The notes under the pieces: generated by a model
Told to the model about the DNA's origin: nothing
What the model saw: the letters and a program-made list of their open reading frames with translations, nothing else
Databases searched by the model: none
Source: a virus
Virus record (IMG/VR): IMGVR_UViG_3300023284_002013
Location: 1 to 51,354 of that record
Strand: one strand, 5' to 3'
DNA: 51,354 nt
Shown: piece by piece, positions 19,405-28,100 of the stretch
Numbering within the stretch: the stretch's first letter is position 1
How the letters are laid out: each line of letters begins with the position of its first letter
Position numbers and translations under genes: made by a program

Positions 19405-19609
19405 TGCGTTTGAAGATTCCAGCCACCCTGGCAACAGTTCCAAGTATCACACCGGCAAAGAATGTATCGTGAAAGATTGCACGGAGCCGGCCGGAACAGC
19501 GTGGGGTCCTCACTGGTGTTTCAAGCATAATATTGAGCGAATGAATCGGATAACAAAGAGCCTAGAAGAGATTGCACGTAATTGGCCGGAGAAAACCCAT
19601 GCCCCCTGA
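19397..19609 (+). CDS. Small zinc-binding protein
   Basis: 70 residues (MPDAFEDSSHPGNSSKYHTG) with AGAGGAG upstream. CIVKDC, then WCFKH, forms a C-x4-C...C-x2-H site seen in several small phage zinc proteins. Helical C terminus. Function unknown. Confidence 0.65.
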   Translation: MPDAFEDSSHPGNSSKYHTGKECIVKDCTEPAGTAWGPHWCFKHNIERMNRITKSLEEIARNWPEKTHAP

Positions 19610-19808
19610 CAAGTTCGACGCCCTCGCAACCGCGGTGAGGAAGCTGAGGGAAGATGCGGAGGCGGGAAGGGCTGCCGCCGACAAGGAAGCCCTGCGTTAC
19701 AACCAAGTGTCTAATTGGTGGTACGCGGCGGATGGACGCAGAGGCGCACACGAGTGCAATCTCGCACTCATCGACACCCTCATCGCGGAGCACGGGATTG
19801 AGCAGTGA
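19599..19808 (+). CDS. Small helical protein, PDKFDxLA family, copy 2
   Basis: 69 residues (MPPDKFDALATAVRKLREDA), paralogue of the 18888 gene with the same ends (IDTLIAEHGIEQ against IDMMMAEHGIER). Possibly the last gene of the early operon. A 19-codon basic frame follows from a GTG at 19805 (GTGA overlap) but is too short to call. Confidence 0.7.
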   Translation: MPPDKFDALATAVRKLREDAEAGRAAADKEALRYNQVSNWWYAADGRRGAHECNLALIDTLIAEHGIEQ

Positions 19809-19874
19809 CGGGAAAGATCGGGCGACGGCCGCACGCGACCAAACGACGACCGCCGCCCACGTGAATGGGAAATC

Positions 19875-20060
19875 CTAACGTTTGGTCCCCATAAGCACGC
19901 CTTCGACGGCCGCCACACGTACCGTCAGCGTGTCCACGGAACTCTGTACCGACCCCACCTTCATCCACAATACGCCGGTCGCAAAGGCTATCGGCAAGAG
20001 CTTCCAGAGGATTTCCGTCCCGCCGTTACTCAGCCAGCTTGAGAGCTTGCCGTTTAGCAC
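19875..20060 (-). CDS. Holin-like membrane protein
   Basis: 61 residues with a GTG start behind AGGACGACACA. Polar N terminus (MLNGKLSSWLSNGGTEILWK), one transmembrane span (LLPIAFATGVLWMKV), then a coil (VQSSVDTLTVRVAAVEGVLM). Similar 'NGGTEILWKLxP' proteins lie next to lysis genes in other phages, as I recall. The position at the end of the late operon, two genes after a lysin candidate, favours a holin or holin-like role. It converges with the early operon. Confidence 0.65.
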   Translation of the reverse strand: MLNGKLSSWLSNGGTEILWKLLPIAFATGVLWMKVGSVQSSVDTLTVRVAAVEGVLMGTKR

Positions 20061-20082
20061 TGTGTCGTCCTATCAGAAACAG

Positions 20083-20367
20083 TCATCGCGGCCAACACAC
20101 CTGCATCCCCGTCCCAGTTAGCTTCCCACTCAGTCGGTCAAAGTGGTACTCGCGACCGTTAATCCAGAGTGTCGTCCCAGTTCGCCTCACCATAATCCGA
20201 ATCCGGTTTCCGGTGACGGTGTCAGTTGTATCGAAGTCACGGACCATCCCAGGCAACCCGAACCAATGGACCAGCCTGCAAATCCAGTACCGCACACGCC
20301 ACCGCCAAATGACGAATCGTGTAGCGCCCATCTCCGCAGGCCGTGGAAACTGAACAACAGATTGCAT
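20083..20367 (-). CDS. Hypothetical basic protein
   Basis: 94 residues from ATG 20367, placed 7 nt after the GAAAGG that follows the terminator at 20386. Basic and aromatic N-terminal half (WRWRVRYWICRLVHWFGLPG), which could lie on a membrane, then a beta hairpin pair (RIRIMVRRTGTTLWINGREY). Family not recognised. A lysis-cassette role is possible by position. Confidence 0.6.
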   Translation of the reverse strand: MQSVVQFPRPAEMGATRFVIWRWRVRYWICRLVHWFGLPGMVRDFDTTDTVTGNRIRIMVRRTGTTLWINGREYHFDRLSGKLTGTGMQVCWPR

Positions 20368-20385
20368 GGCTTTACCTTTCAAAAC

Positions 20386-20432
20386 GGAGCAGCCCCGGAA
20401 GCATCAGGGGGGAAAAGGAACGAGGCTGCCCC
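20386..20432 (-). terminator. Terminator hairpin fused to a ribosome binding site
   Basis: On the minus strand GGGGCAGCCTCG pairs with CGGGGCTGCTCC (12 bp, two G-U), then GTTTTGAAAGG. As at 6055, the T-tract runs into the GAAAGG Shine-Dalgarno of the next gene (20083-20367). It would reduce read-through at the end of the late operon. Confidence 0.65.
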
Positions 20433-20447
20433 GCACCACATCAGTCC

Positions 20448-20837
20448 TCATCGCCCCAACAGCCCCTTGAGCGGCACCACCCACTCGACCTTAGCTCGGA
20501 GCGCGCCCGCGTCAGCCGTCGCTACCGCAGAGGATTCTTGTTTCATGTGCTCGTCGATCGTATGAGCCCTAATCGTCAATCCGTCCGCCGGAATCTGGAA
20601 GCTCACTCGACGCTTGCTGGACTTGGAGTGGCAAACTAACTCGACACCGCCGCCATCGTTGCCGGAAGCTGCCCACTTGAAGCCTTCAGGGGGGTTTGCC
20701 AGCCAATCGGCAATCTCCGCAGCGACCAACTCGCACGTAGCGATTGCCGCGTCGTCCGCCACAATCTCACCATGCTCGCGTCCTTCCTCGCGGTCTTCCA
20801 GCAGGCTCTTTTTGATGTCGGCGAGTACGTCAGTCAT
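20448..20837 (-). CDS. Hypothetical protein
   Basis: 129 residues (MTDVLADIKKSLLEDREEGR): acidic helical N-terminal half, beta-rich middle (GVELVCHSKSSKRRVSFQIP) and a hydrophobic end. Coupled by ATGA to the lysin candidate upstream. Function unknown. Confidence 0.65.
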   Translation of the reverse strand: MTDVLADIKKSLLEDREEGREHGEIVADDAAIATCELVAAEIADWLANPPEGFKWAASGNDGGGVELVCHSKSSKRRVSFQIPADGLTIRAHTIDEHMKQESSAVATADAGALRAKVEWVVPLKGLLGR

Positions 20838-21685
20838 CGGCCCAACAACAATCCTTCAAGGAACGGAACCAAGTTCGCATTGAAAGACGTCGCACGCTCG
20901 TCGAAGGCGTCGTAGATGATGATGTCGTGTACCTGTTTGTGATCGCCGCGTCCCAAGTAGCCGCCCAGCCAGGACGCAGTGCCGGGCGTGCCGATGTCCC
21001 ATTGCCACGGAGCGGGATAGCCCGCGCTCAGCGTTACCCAGGCGGTCAGCGAGCCCAGGCCACGAGCATGTGAGAACGCTGCTGCTTGATTGTAGTATTC
21101 CTCTTGCCTGCGTTGGTTGAGCGGCCAGTACATGGCCATCGACGCCGAGTCGACGTCTTCGGTTAGCGTGCAGTTTCGCCACTTCGGCGAGTTGGTATAC
21201 AAGCCCCGCTCAGCATTCGGGAATATGTCCCGTATCGCGTTGAGGACTTGTGCGTGATTGTCCGCCATCGCCACATTGTGCTCTCGACGATTCAACCCGT
21301 CGTCCCGGTTCCACGTTTCGATGTCTGCTTGCACCACATGGACGCGCGTACTGCCTGCGAAAGCCTTGGCGCTTTCCAGGGTGTAGTGATCTTTGTGAAG
21401 CTTATCGCGATACTCGCGCCCTTGATATTCCGGCGGATGATCGTAGTCGCGCCAGGGATGGTGGCGTACGCCGAGCAGCGCGCCGGATCGATCCGCCAGC
21501 ATCTTGGCACCCAGCATGTAACCCGACTCGGCAGACAACCCAAGCACCCCACCGCAGACGCGCGCCGCTTCGCGTTGCTCTGCGTCCTCGGGATTCGGCC
21601 CCGGTATCCCGCCGTATAGCCAGACGGTCTGGCCGGTGGTTTCGGGGATGGACGGTAGTTTCTTGAGTTCGTTGAGGAGTGTCAT
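20834..21685 (-). CDS. Putative glycosidase-like protein, endolysin candidate
   Basis: 283 residues. VWLYGGIPGP at the start, RVHVVQADIETW (D121 and E123 at the end of a beta strand), GLYTNSPKW and GSLTAWVTLS further on form an alternating strand/helix pattern like a TIM barrel. A DxE pair after a beta strand recalls GH25- and GH18-type active sites, but no exact family signature is present. It lies between the fibre gene and the holin-like gene, where endolysins are often found. A cell-surface glycan-degrading virion protein is the alternative. Confidence 0.5.
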   Translation of the reverse strand: MTLLNELKKLPSIPETTGQTVWLYGGIPGPNPEDAEQREAARVCGGVLGLSAESGYMLGAKMLADRSGALLGVRHHPWRDYDHPPEYQGREYRDKLHKDHYTLESAKAFAGSTRVHVVQADIETWNRDDGLNRREHNVAMADNHAQVLNAIRDIFPNAERGLYTNSPKWRNCTLTEDVDSASMAMYWPLNQRRQEEYYNQAAAFSHARGLGSLTAWVTLSAGYPAPWQWDIGTPGTASWLGGYLGRGDHKQVHDIIIYDAFDERATSFNANLVPFLEGLLLGR

Positions 21686-21739
21686 GCTCTCATCCTACCA
21701 GAAGTTCGGTCCGAGGTCAGCTACGTTCGTCGGCACGGG

Positions 21740-21955
21740 TCATTCGTCAACAATCTCCTCATCGGGCAGAATGGACTCACCCGCCACGCGCTTCTCGTAA
21801 CTGAACACTTCCCGTGTCGCAAGTTTCCGCAGCCAACGCCTTACAAGCTGGCCGTCGGTTTCTGGCGGGTCTTCGATTCGACCTTTGTTGCCTTCAACGG
21901 CAGCGACAAGCCGCGTGAACTTCGCCGCACTGATACTGAGCGTTATAGACGGCAT
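21740..21955 (-). CDS. Small phage protein
   Basis: 71 residues starting MPSITLSISAAKFTRLVAAV. The short 'TLxISAAKxTRLxAA' opening followed by a helix with VRRWLRKLATREVFSYEKRV resembles, from memory, a common uncharacterised protein near phage tail genes. Just downstream of the fibre gene. Confidence 0.6.
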   Translation of the reverse strand: MPSITLSISAAKFTRLVAAVEGNKGRIEDPPETDGQLVRRWLRKLATREVFSYEKRVAGESILPDEEIVDE

Positions 21956-21969
21956 GAACTACTCCATTC

Positions 21970-24900
21970 CTAAGCAATCGTTCCGACAGGAAAATACCTT
22001 GTCAACCCACCTGTAATTGTGACCTTGACAAAATGCGTGGTTGTGAGCGTCTTCGCCGCGACAGCTTCAATCGCGTTCCCCGTTCCAATGGTCGCAAGAA
22101 GCTCCATCATTTCCTCGCTCGCATCTCCCTGGTCGAGCGTTAGGACAGGTATTGCCCCAGTCGCCGAACTTTGATCTACGTGAAGTGTGCTTGTGGGCGC
22201 CGCTAGTCCGATTCCAACAAGACCGACAGATGTAATTCGTGCTCGTTCCGTTCTCCCCGATACCCCCGTTTCAAAAACAATGGCCGTGGGTACGTTGGCG
22301 GATGAGACCGCACCATCTATCACCCCAAACATGGCCGCTGCATTGCGATAGGTCGTTCCATCAAAGCTCCGAAAAAAGAACCCCCCTACACCGTCGCCAT
22401 CAACCACGGCTGTGGGACTTGCCAGGGTGCCTCTAGCCTTCTCGGCATAGAAAACCGCCGTTGAGTCGTTAGTGCTGTATTGACCTGACTTGATTCCTCG
22501 GTTCGCGTTGTCGGCGGTTCCTTCATTTACAACATGAAAGTGGGTGCTTGGACTGCCCGTTCTTACTCCGACCCGCCCCGTACTGTCGTCAACGAAGAAG
22601 TCAAGGTTGGTCTGATCGACCGTAAAATCCCCTCCCTGCACAAACATGTCGTTGCCCGAGGAGACAAACAAGTCCACGTCCAAGACCAGTCCGGTTGCTG
22701 ATAGGAGAGCCGAATCAGAGCCACTAACGGCAAACCTTATACGCGGCACACCCGAGGCCGAGTAATAGATTCCCGTATCAGTGGCCGATAGGAATGAGTA
22801 AGCTGGCCGAGCGACAGTTCCATCAACGCCAGACAGAATGCTCGCTGTCCCCTTCGGCGTAATCACAACCGGTATGTGCGTGTCATCACCCGTTGCAGAC
22901 AAGATCGGCCCGGTGTCCGGCGTGCCGCTGTTCGTCGCCTGATTCTCTATCGTGAATTCGTTTACCGCCGAGCCGTCTTCGATGAAGCTCAGCAGTTCGC
23001 GTGTGCCGTCGCCAAGCGAAAAGGTGTTGACATCGAGCATACTGCCTAGTTGCATCGAGGTATCTTCAACGATGTTCTGCAAGAACACCGACGCCTCATT
23101 CCCATCCAGCAGGTCGGCGTTCAGGTTCGCCACCACAGTCGTCGAGGCGATGATGAGCGGTGCCGTGCCGGTGGCGACCGTGCTTTGAAGCGTCGAGGCG
23201 GCTAGGGCGACGATACCGCTCATGTTGTCTGAGTCGTCAATCAGAACGCCGCTGGTTTGAACGCCCTTCGCCCCACCGTCGCCGCGAACAATCGCATTGT
23301 CCGTCAACACCGCCGCCGCAGTAACGTCGCCGAAGCCCGTACCGCCGCCAGCCTGGGACTCCGGCTGTGTGCCGCGCAGGTCTACCGTGGACTGAATCTC
23401 CATTGCGGTGGTCGTGTGCTTGCAGATGAACCTTGCAATGAGGAATCCTGTACTCGAATCAATGGTAAACTCGTGGGGTATGGTCGTGTTGTGAAAGCGA
23501 TCAACGTCGGCTGTAGCATCGGCAAGGGTGTTGTACTGGCCGCTGGGCAGATTCAGCATCATCGGCGACACTTCGCCGGTCTTATTAGCCACCCCAAACA
23601 ACACGAAGATCACGAACTTGTTGTTGCCGATAGCCGTACCGTCCGAAATCTTGGTAATTGAATTCAGGCTTTGAACGATAGTGAAAGCGGCGTCAGGGTC
23701 GTTTACCACAAGAATATGATCGCCTGCACCCGCCGTGTCGGAGTCCAACGCATCAAAAGTGTGCTCGTGCAACTGGTAAACAACGCCTGCGCTAATAGAA
23801 ACCCACAGGTCGTTCCCGTCCTGAGTAGCTACACCTTCAGTGCCACTCTGCCACTGGGCTGGCAGTCGCCTGAGACGCTCCGCCATGTGCAGCATGTGAC
23901 CCATCTGGTCAGGGCCGTAGGCGAAGTCGTTCCAATTTTGGTTGACGTGTTGGAAGTTGTTGCCAGACGCGCCCGTATTAACCAAGGACGCACTGGGTAA
24001 CTTGAAAAAGGCAATTTTGTTGTGTTCACCGCTTGGCCAGGCGGTTGTAGACAGCGTGAGGACTTTCGTGCTCTTCGGGATATAAACGAAGTTGTCTTGC
24101 GCGACTGTGTCCGTGCCCGCTGTGAGCACGATAGTGAGCGCAGGCGTTGTGTCGAGTGTCGTCTGACCGTCCGAGAAGACCATAGTGAGATCACCGCCGC
24201 CGGTCTTTTCAAGGGTCATGGTGATAATCGAGCCGTCGCTGGTCATAACGGCGTCGAACCGCTCAAGGAACATGCCTTGGAAAAACTTGTGAAGTGGCAG
24301 CGTGTCGATGTAGTTCTTCGTCACCGCATCCTGAGCGGAGACGGGGTCGACCACGTTGCTGATGAGCGAGGTATCGACATCGACGAAGCCGGTGCCGAGG
24401 GGCTTAATCTGCACGTTGACGTTGGAGTCGGTGTCGCTCTCTGCGGAGAGGATGACGGGGTTGCCAGTCGTCGCATTGGTGACGCCGAGCCAGTTGACGC
24501 CGCCGGTAACGTCGATGAGTTCAAAAACGTTGCTTGAACCGCGAACGAAAAAGCGAGGCGACGCATTCATGTCGAAGTTGCCGCCCATTCTCATAACCAC
24601 ACCGCCCTTGATGAGGTTGCCTGCCGTCCCGTCGAAAACAGCGATTTCCCTGTCAGTAGCAGAAGCCGGACCGAGCACCACAGTCCCCGTCAGGTCAGGG
24701 AACGTGATGGTCTTCGCCGAGGTGAACGCCGTGGCCAAGACGCCGATGATTCCTGCGCTATTGCCGCCCACGTCGAGCCGGAGTTCCTTATCTCCGTCTT
24801 TAACGACCGAGATGGTATCGACGATGGGGTGGGCGTCCGCAGAAGAGGCAAACGACCCAGTGGTCGGCGTCAAGTCGATGTTCTGGTCCGGCATAGTGAG

Positions 24901-25131
24901 GATGCGGACCGTCTCCGGCGATATGGCACCCACGTCAATCCGCATTTCCTTCGTAGGAACGGCGGGGTCGTGGACTACGGAAATGCTATCCTCGAACGGG
25001 TGCTGACCGGGAACTGAACCGGCTACCGAGCTGACTTGCCGATTGATGTTGACGAGTATACGGTCGACTTGCCGGAACGTGCGGCGGGTCTCTTCTATGG
25101 AGCCAACTTCTGTCCTGAGCCGTTCAGCCAT
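21970..25131 (-). CDS. Tail fibre / receptor-binding protein
   Basis: 1053 residues. The N terminus is a helical coil (IEETRRTFRQVDRILVNINR). Then come repeated beta modules (SISVVHDPAVPTKEMRIDVG; TISVVKDGDKELRLDVGGNS), a long glycine/threonine/serine-rich beta region and a C-terminal part with STLHVDQSS and VKVTITGGLTRYFPVGTIA. This is the composition of a trimeric fibre that binds the host surface. No chaperone or hydrolase motif is obvious. It follows the ejection-protein genes, the usual place of the fibre gene in T7-like phages. Confidence 0.75.
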   Translation of the reverse strand: MAERLRTEVGSIEETRRTFRQVDRILVNINRQVSSVAGSVPGQHPFEDSISVVHDPAVPTKEMRIDVGAISPETVRILTMPDQNIDLTPTTGSFASSADAHPIVDTISVVKDGDKELRLDVGGNSAGIIGVLATAFTSAKTITFPDLTGTVVLGPASATDREIAVFDGTAGNLIKGGVVMRMGGNFDMNASPRFFVRGSSNVFELIDVTGGVNWLGVTNATTGNPVILSAESDTDSNVNVQIKPLGTGFVDVDTSLISNVVDPVSAQDAVTKNYIDTLPLHKFFQGMFLERFDAVMTSDGSIITMTLEKTGGGDLTMVFSDGQTTLDTTPALTIVLTAGTDTVAQDNFVYIPKSTKVLTLSTTAWPSGEHNKIAFFKLPSASLVNTGASGNNFQHVNQNWNDFAYGPDQMGHMLHMAERLRRLPAQWQSGTEGVATQDGNDLWVSISAGVVYQLHEHTFDALDSDTAGAGDHILVVNDPDAAFTIVQSLNSITKISDGTAIGNNKFVIFVLFGVANKTGEVSPMMLNLPSGQYNTLADATADVDRFHNTTIPHEFTIDSSTGFLIARFICKHTTTAMEIQSTVDLRGTQPESQAGGGTGFGDVTAAAVLTDNAIVRGDGGAKGVQTSGVLIDDSDNMSGIVALAASTLQSTVATGTAPLIIASTTVVANLNADLLDGNEASVFLQNIVEDTSMQLGSMLDVNTFSLGDGTRELLSFIEDGSAVNEFTIENQATNSGTPDTGPILSATGDDTHIPVVITPKGTASILSGVDGTVARPAYSFLSATDTGIYYSASGVPRIRFAVSGSDSALLSATGLVLDVDLFVSSGNDMFVQGGDFTVDQTNLDFFVDDSTGRVGVRTGSPSTHFHVVNEGTADNANRGIKSGQYSTNDSTAVFYAEKARGTLASPTAVVDGDGVGGFFFRSFDGTTYRNAAAMFGVIDGAVSSANVPTAIVFETGVSGRTERARITSVGLVGIGLAAPTSTLHVDQSSATGAIPVLTLDQGDASEEMMELLATIGTGNAIEAVAAKTLTTTHFVKVTITGGLTRYFPVGTIA

Positions 25132-25142
25132 GCTATACCAAT

Positions 25143-28100
25143 TCAGCGCGTAAGCGGCAGTGATATTTCAGTCAGTTTTTGCCGCTGCCGGTCAGCTTCC
25201 TGATTGCGTCCATGATCCTCAAGGTTGCGAATTCGTGTTGTAATTTGCAGATAGCGACGATACCAGCGATTGAGCTGGCTCCGTCGAGTTCGTTCGGCTT
25301 TATCCAGCTTCTTTTTGCGGCGATTCAAACGGTATCGCTCGCCTGTAAGCCGAGTCACACTTCGTCCGAGCGAGAGTTGGAATCGCCGTTTTTCCCTATC
25401 CTCATTTTCGAGTTCTTGGCTAATCTTTTCATCAATGCCACGATCGCTGGTGCGAAAGATTCTACGAACGCCGGTAAGGCCGGTAACTGCGTATTCAATA
25501 GATTCTCCAGCTCGCTTACTGTCAACACCCTCTTGAATGGCAGTACGCATCGGCCGCAAGAGAACCGACAACACGCCCGCTTGACTCAAGGTCCAATCCA
25601 CCATGCGCGAGGTTGCATTCCATCCGCCAGCTTCCCAGTCGCGCCGCGGCACAACTCCGCCAGCACGAAACCGGTCGTAGGGATTGATGCCAATCGCAAA
25701 CTTCACCCAGTTACCCGCAATGGATAACGGCGGAATCAGGTTAGGAACAAGTTCGCCGTAAAGTTCTCGCAGTGTGCCTTGCACGTCAACTTGGTCGCGC
25801 TCCATCCGCTCCAACCCCTTCCACATGATAATGCCTAGCAAGCGCTCAAAGTCGGATGGCGGGATGCTCAGAAATATTGCTTTGCGCTCCCCGTTGTCAT
25901 CAGGCGGAGTCAGCCCCAACGGTATTACATCGTAGTTTGAAAGGAAGTAAGACGGTATGCGCTTAAGAATCTCCTTCAGGTATTCACCAAACAGCCCGGC
26001 CGCTGCCGCCGCAAGCAAGGTTTTTTGGGTAGCCGTCCAGGCGAAGTTGCGCCACCACCAACCAGCGGCAGTATTCTGCGACGTAGCCAATCGCCAATCA
26101 GCCTGCATCCCGTTCCAGCGAACGCGAGAATAAGCCCACACGCCGTTGGTCAACGGGGTAGCCAATCCCTTTTGATAGATGTCCGGCGTGCCGGCGTGCT
26201 TGCGGACAAGGTATGCTCGCTCCCTAGTGCCTACCTGTTCGCGCACTGCCCCGTCGCGGCGAACCTCCAGAGCCTTGTAGCCGGCAACCTTTGAGGCAGT
26301 TTCAATCGCGACATTGAGCTGGCGAATCAGATTAAAGAAGCTACCGAAGAACCGATAAGCCAAGTTGCGGCCCTTCGTTGGATTCTTCAGCATCCCTAAC
26401 CTCGCCAAGACCTTGTCGTATCCTTGACTCGCCTCGTTCAACTCGCTTTCTACTTCAACCCAAGGTGTGCCGAGAGCGCGTTCGCGCATCATATTGTTAA
26501 TGGTCTCGTCATTGATGCCACGCGCTCGGCGTACCGATGGCCCAATAGACTGCCAGTACGCCCATGCAAGATGCCCGACAGTAATCTTCTCAGCCGACGC
26601 TTCGCGCTTTGCCTCTGCCGGCGTCATTCCTTGACGTTCAAGTTCCGCTCGCAGTTGTTTGTTGAGTTTGCTCCCAATCGTGCCGAGCCCCTTCCAGGTC
26701 CGACGCATGTCTCTGAACACGTTGCCAACGGCGAACATCGGGTTGTATGTAACAAACAAAGGATGAAACACGCGATACATGCCGTTCGAGAGAAGTTTCC
26801 CAAACGCTGCCAATTCGCCGACCGCATGTTGCTTGAAGCCGTCGGCGATGTTCTTTGGAATCTCATACGCGACTCGTTTGCCGTTTTCCAGACGCTGTAG
26901 GTAGTCTCTGCCAGCACGCGGTCGCCTTTGAGGCTCGCGTGCCTGGCCGCCACTCGCCAACCTGGGCAATGGAACTTCTCTAATGTCACTAGGGAAACTA
27001 CGCAGTTGCTCGTCGATTACAGCAGTCTTGGCGGCATTGAGCCTTGTCAAGCGATTGAGCGTCAACACCTTGAGAATTGTAGTCAAGAAGGGGTCGGCCA
27101 CATCGCTGAATGTTCCTTGTTGCGGAAGGATGGCTGCGGGAATGTGGTCGCCCTGCTCCAGAAAATGAATCACTGCGAACGCGGCATAATTATCCTTGTT
27201 CGGAACGATTCGTTCTTCAAACGCCTTGTCGTTATAAACACCAGCGTCCCTTGCACGAGTGGCAGCAGCGAAAACTTCGTCGTGAAACCTCTGCATACGT
27301 CGCTCAAGCTCGACAAACCGGTCGGCGCCAAGCTCGTTGCGGATACCTTCCAGTTGTTCGGCCGCCTCTTCCGGCGTAAACCCTAGCGGATTCGCCATTT
27401 CCCCGCGCTCATTAATTATCCGACGTTGCAATAGGAACTCGGCGATATGGTGGCGGTCGACTCCAATCTCAGCGAGTGGATCGATGACTTCGGCCTGAAT
27501 GAACTTGACAAACAGGTGATTGTCGTTGTCGATCAGACCCAGTTCGTCAACAATATACGCGGCGTTCTCTACATCAGCAACTTGAATGCCGTCCTTCTCT
27601 GCTTGACGCCTCGCCTCTTTCGCCGGAGCCTGCCGGTCCAGCAACACCTGGCTAAGGAAATTCTGCACTCGATGGAAAATAGAAAGTTCGCCAGCACGTT
27701 TGTTCTCGAACATTGCAAGAATGGCTTGGTCGCCACGTTCAAACATATCTTGGACGCGCTTTGCCCGTCCCTTAAAAAGCTGCTCCGAGGTGCCGGACAA
27801 AAGCTCCTGCAATTCCAGATAGGACTTGACAGCTTCCGGTTTGGCGTTCAGGAAGGCGGTAAATCCACGATAGAAGTTCGGCGCCCGTTCCGCCAACTCG
27901 CCCGGCGTGTTCAGAAAGACGCTAAGCGCCTGAGCATAAAGCTCCACACTGCTTTCGCGATAGCGAATATACGACACCGGAACGCGCGTCTTGTCGTATG
28001 GCGTCCACCATTCCGAAAGCGCGACAAGTTCCTCGCGGACAATCGACTCATCGAGTAGTTTGCGTTTCCGAATCTCCTCCTGCACCAGATTGTTGAATTC

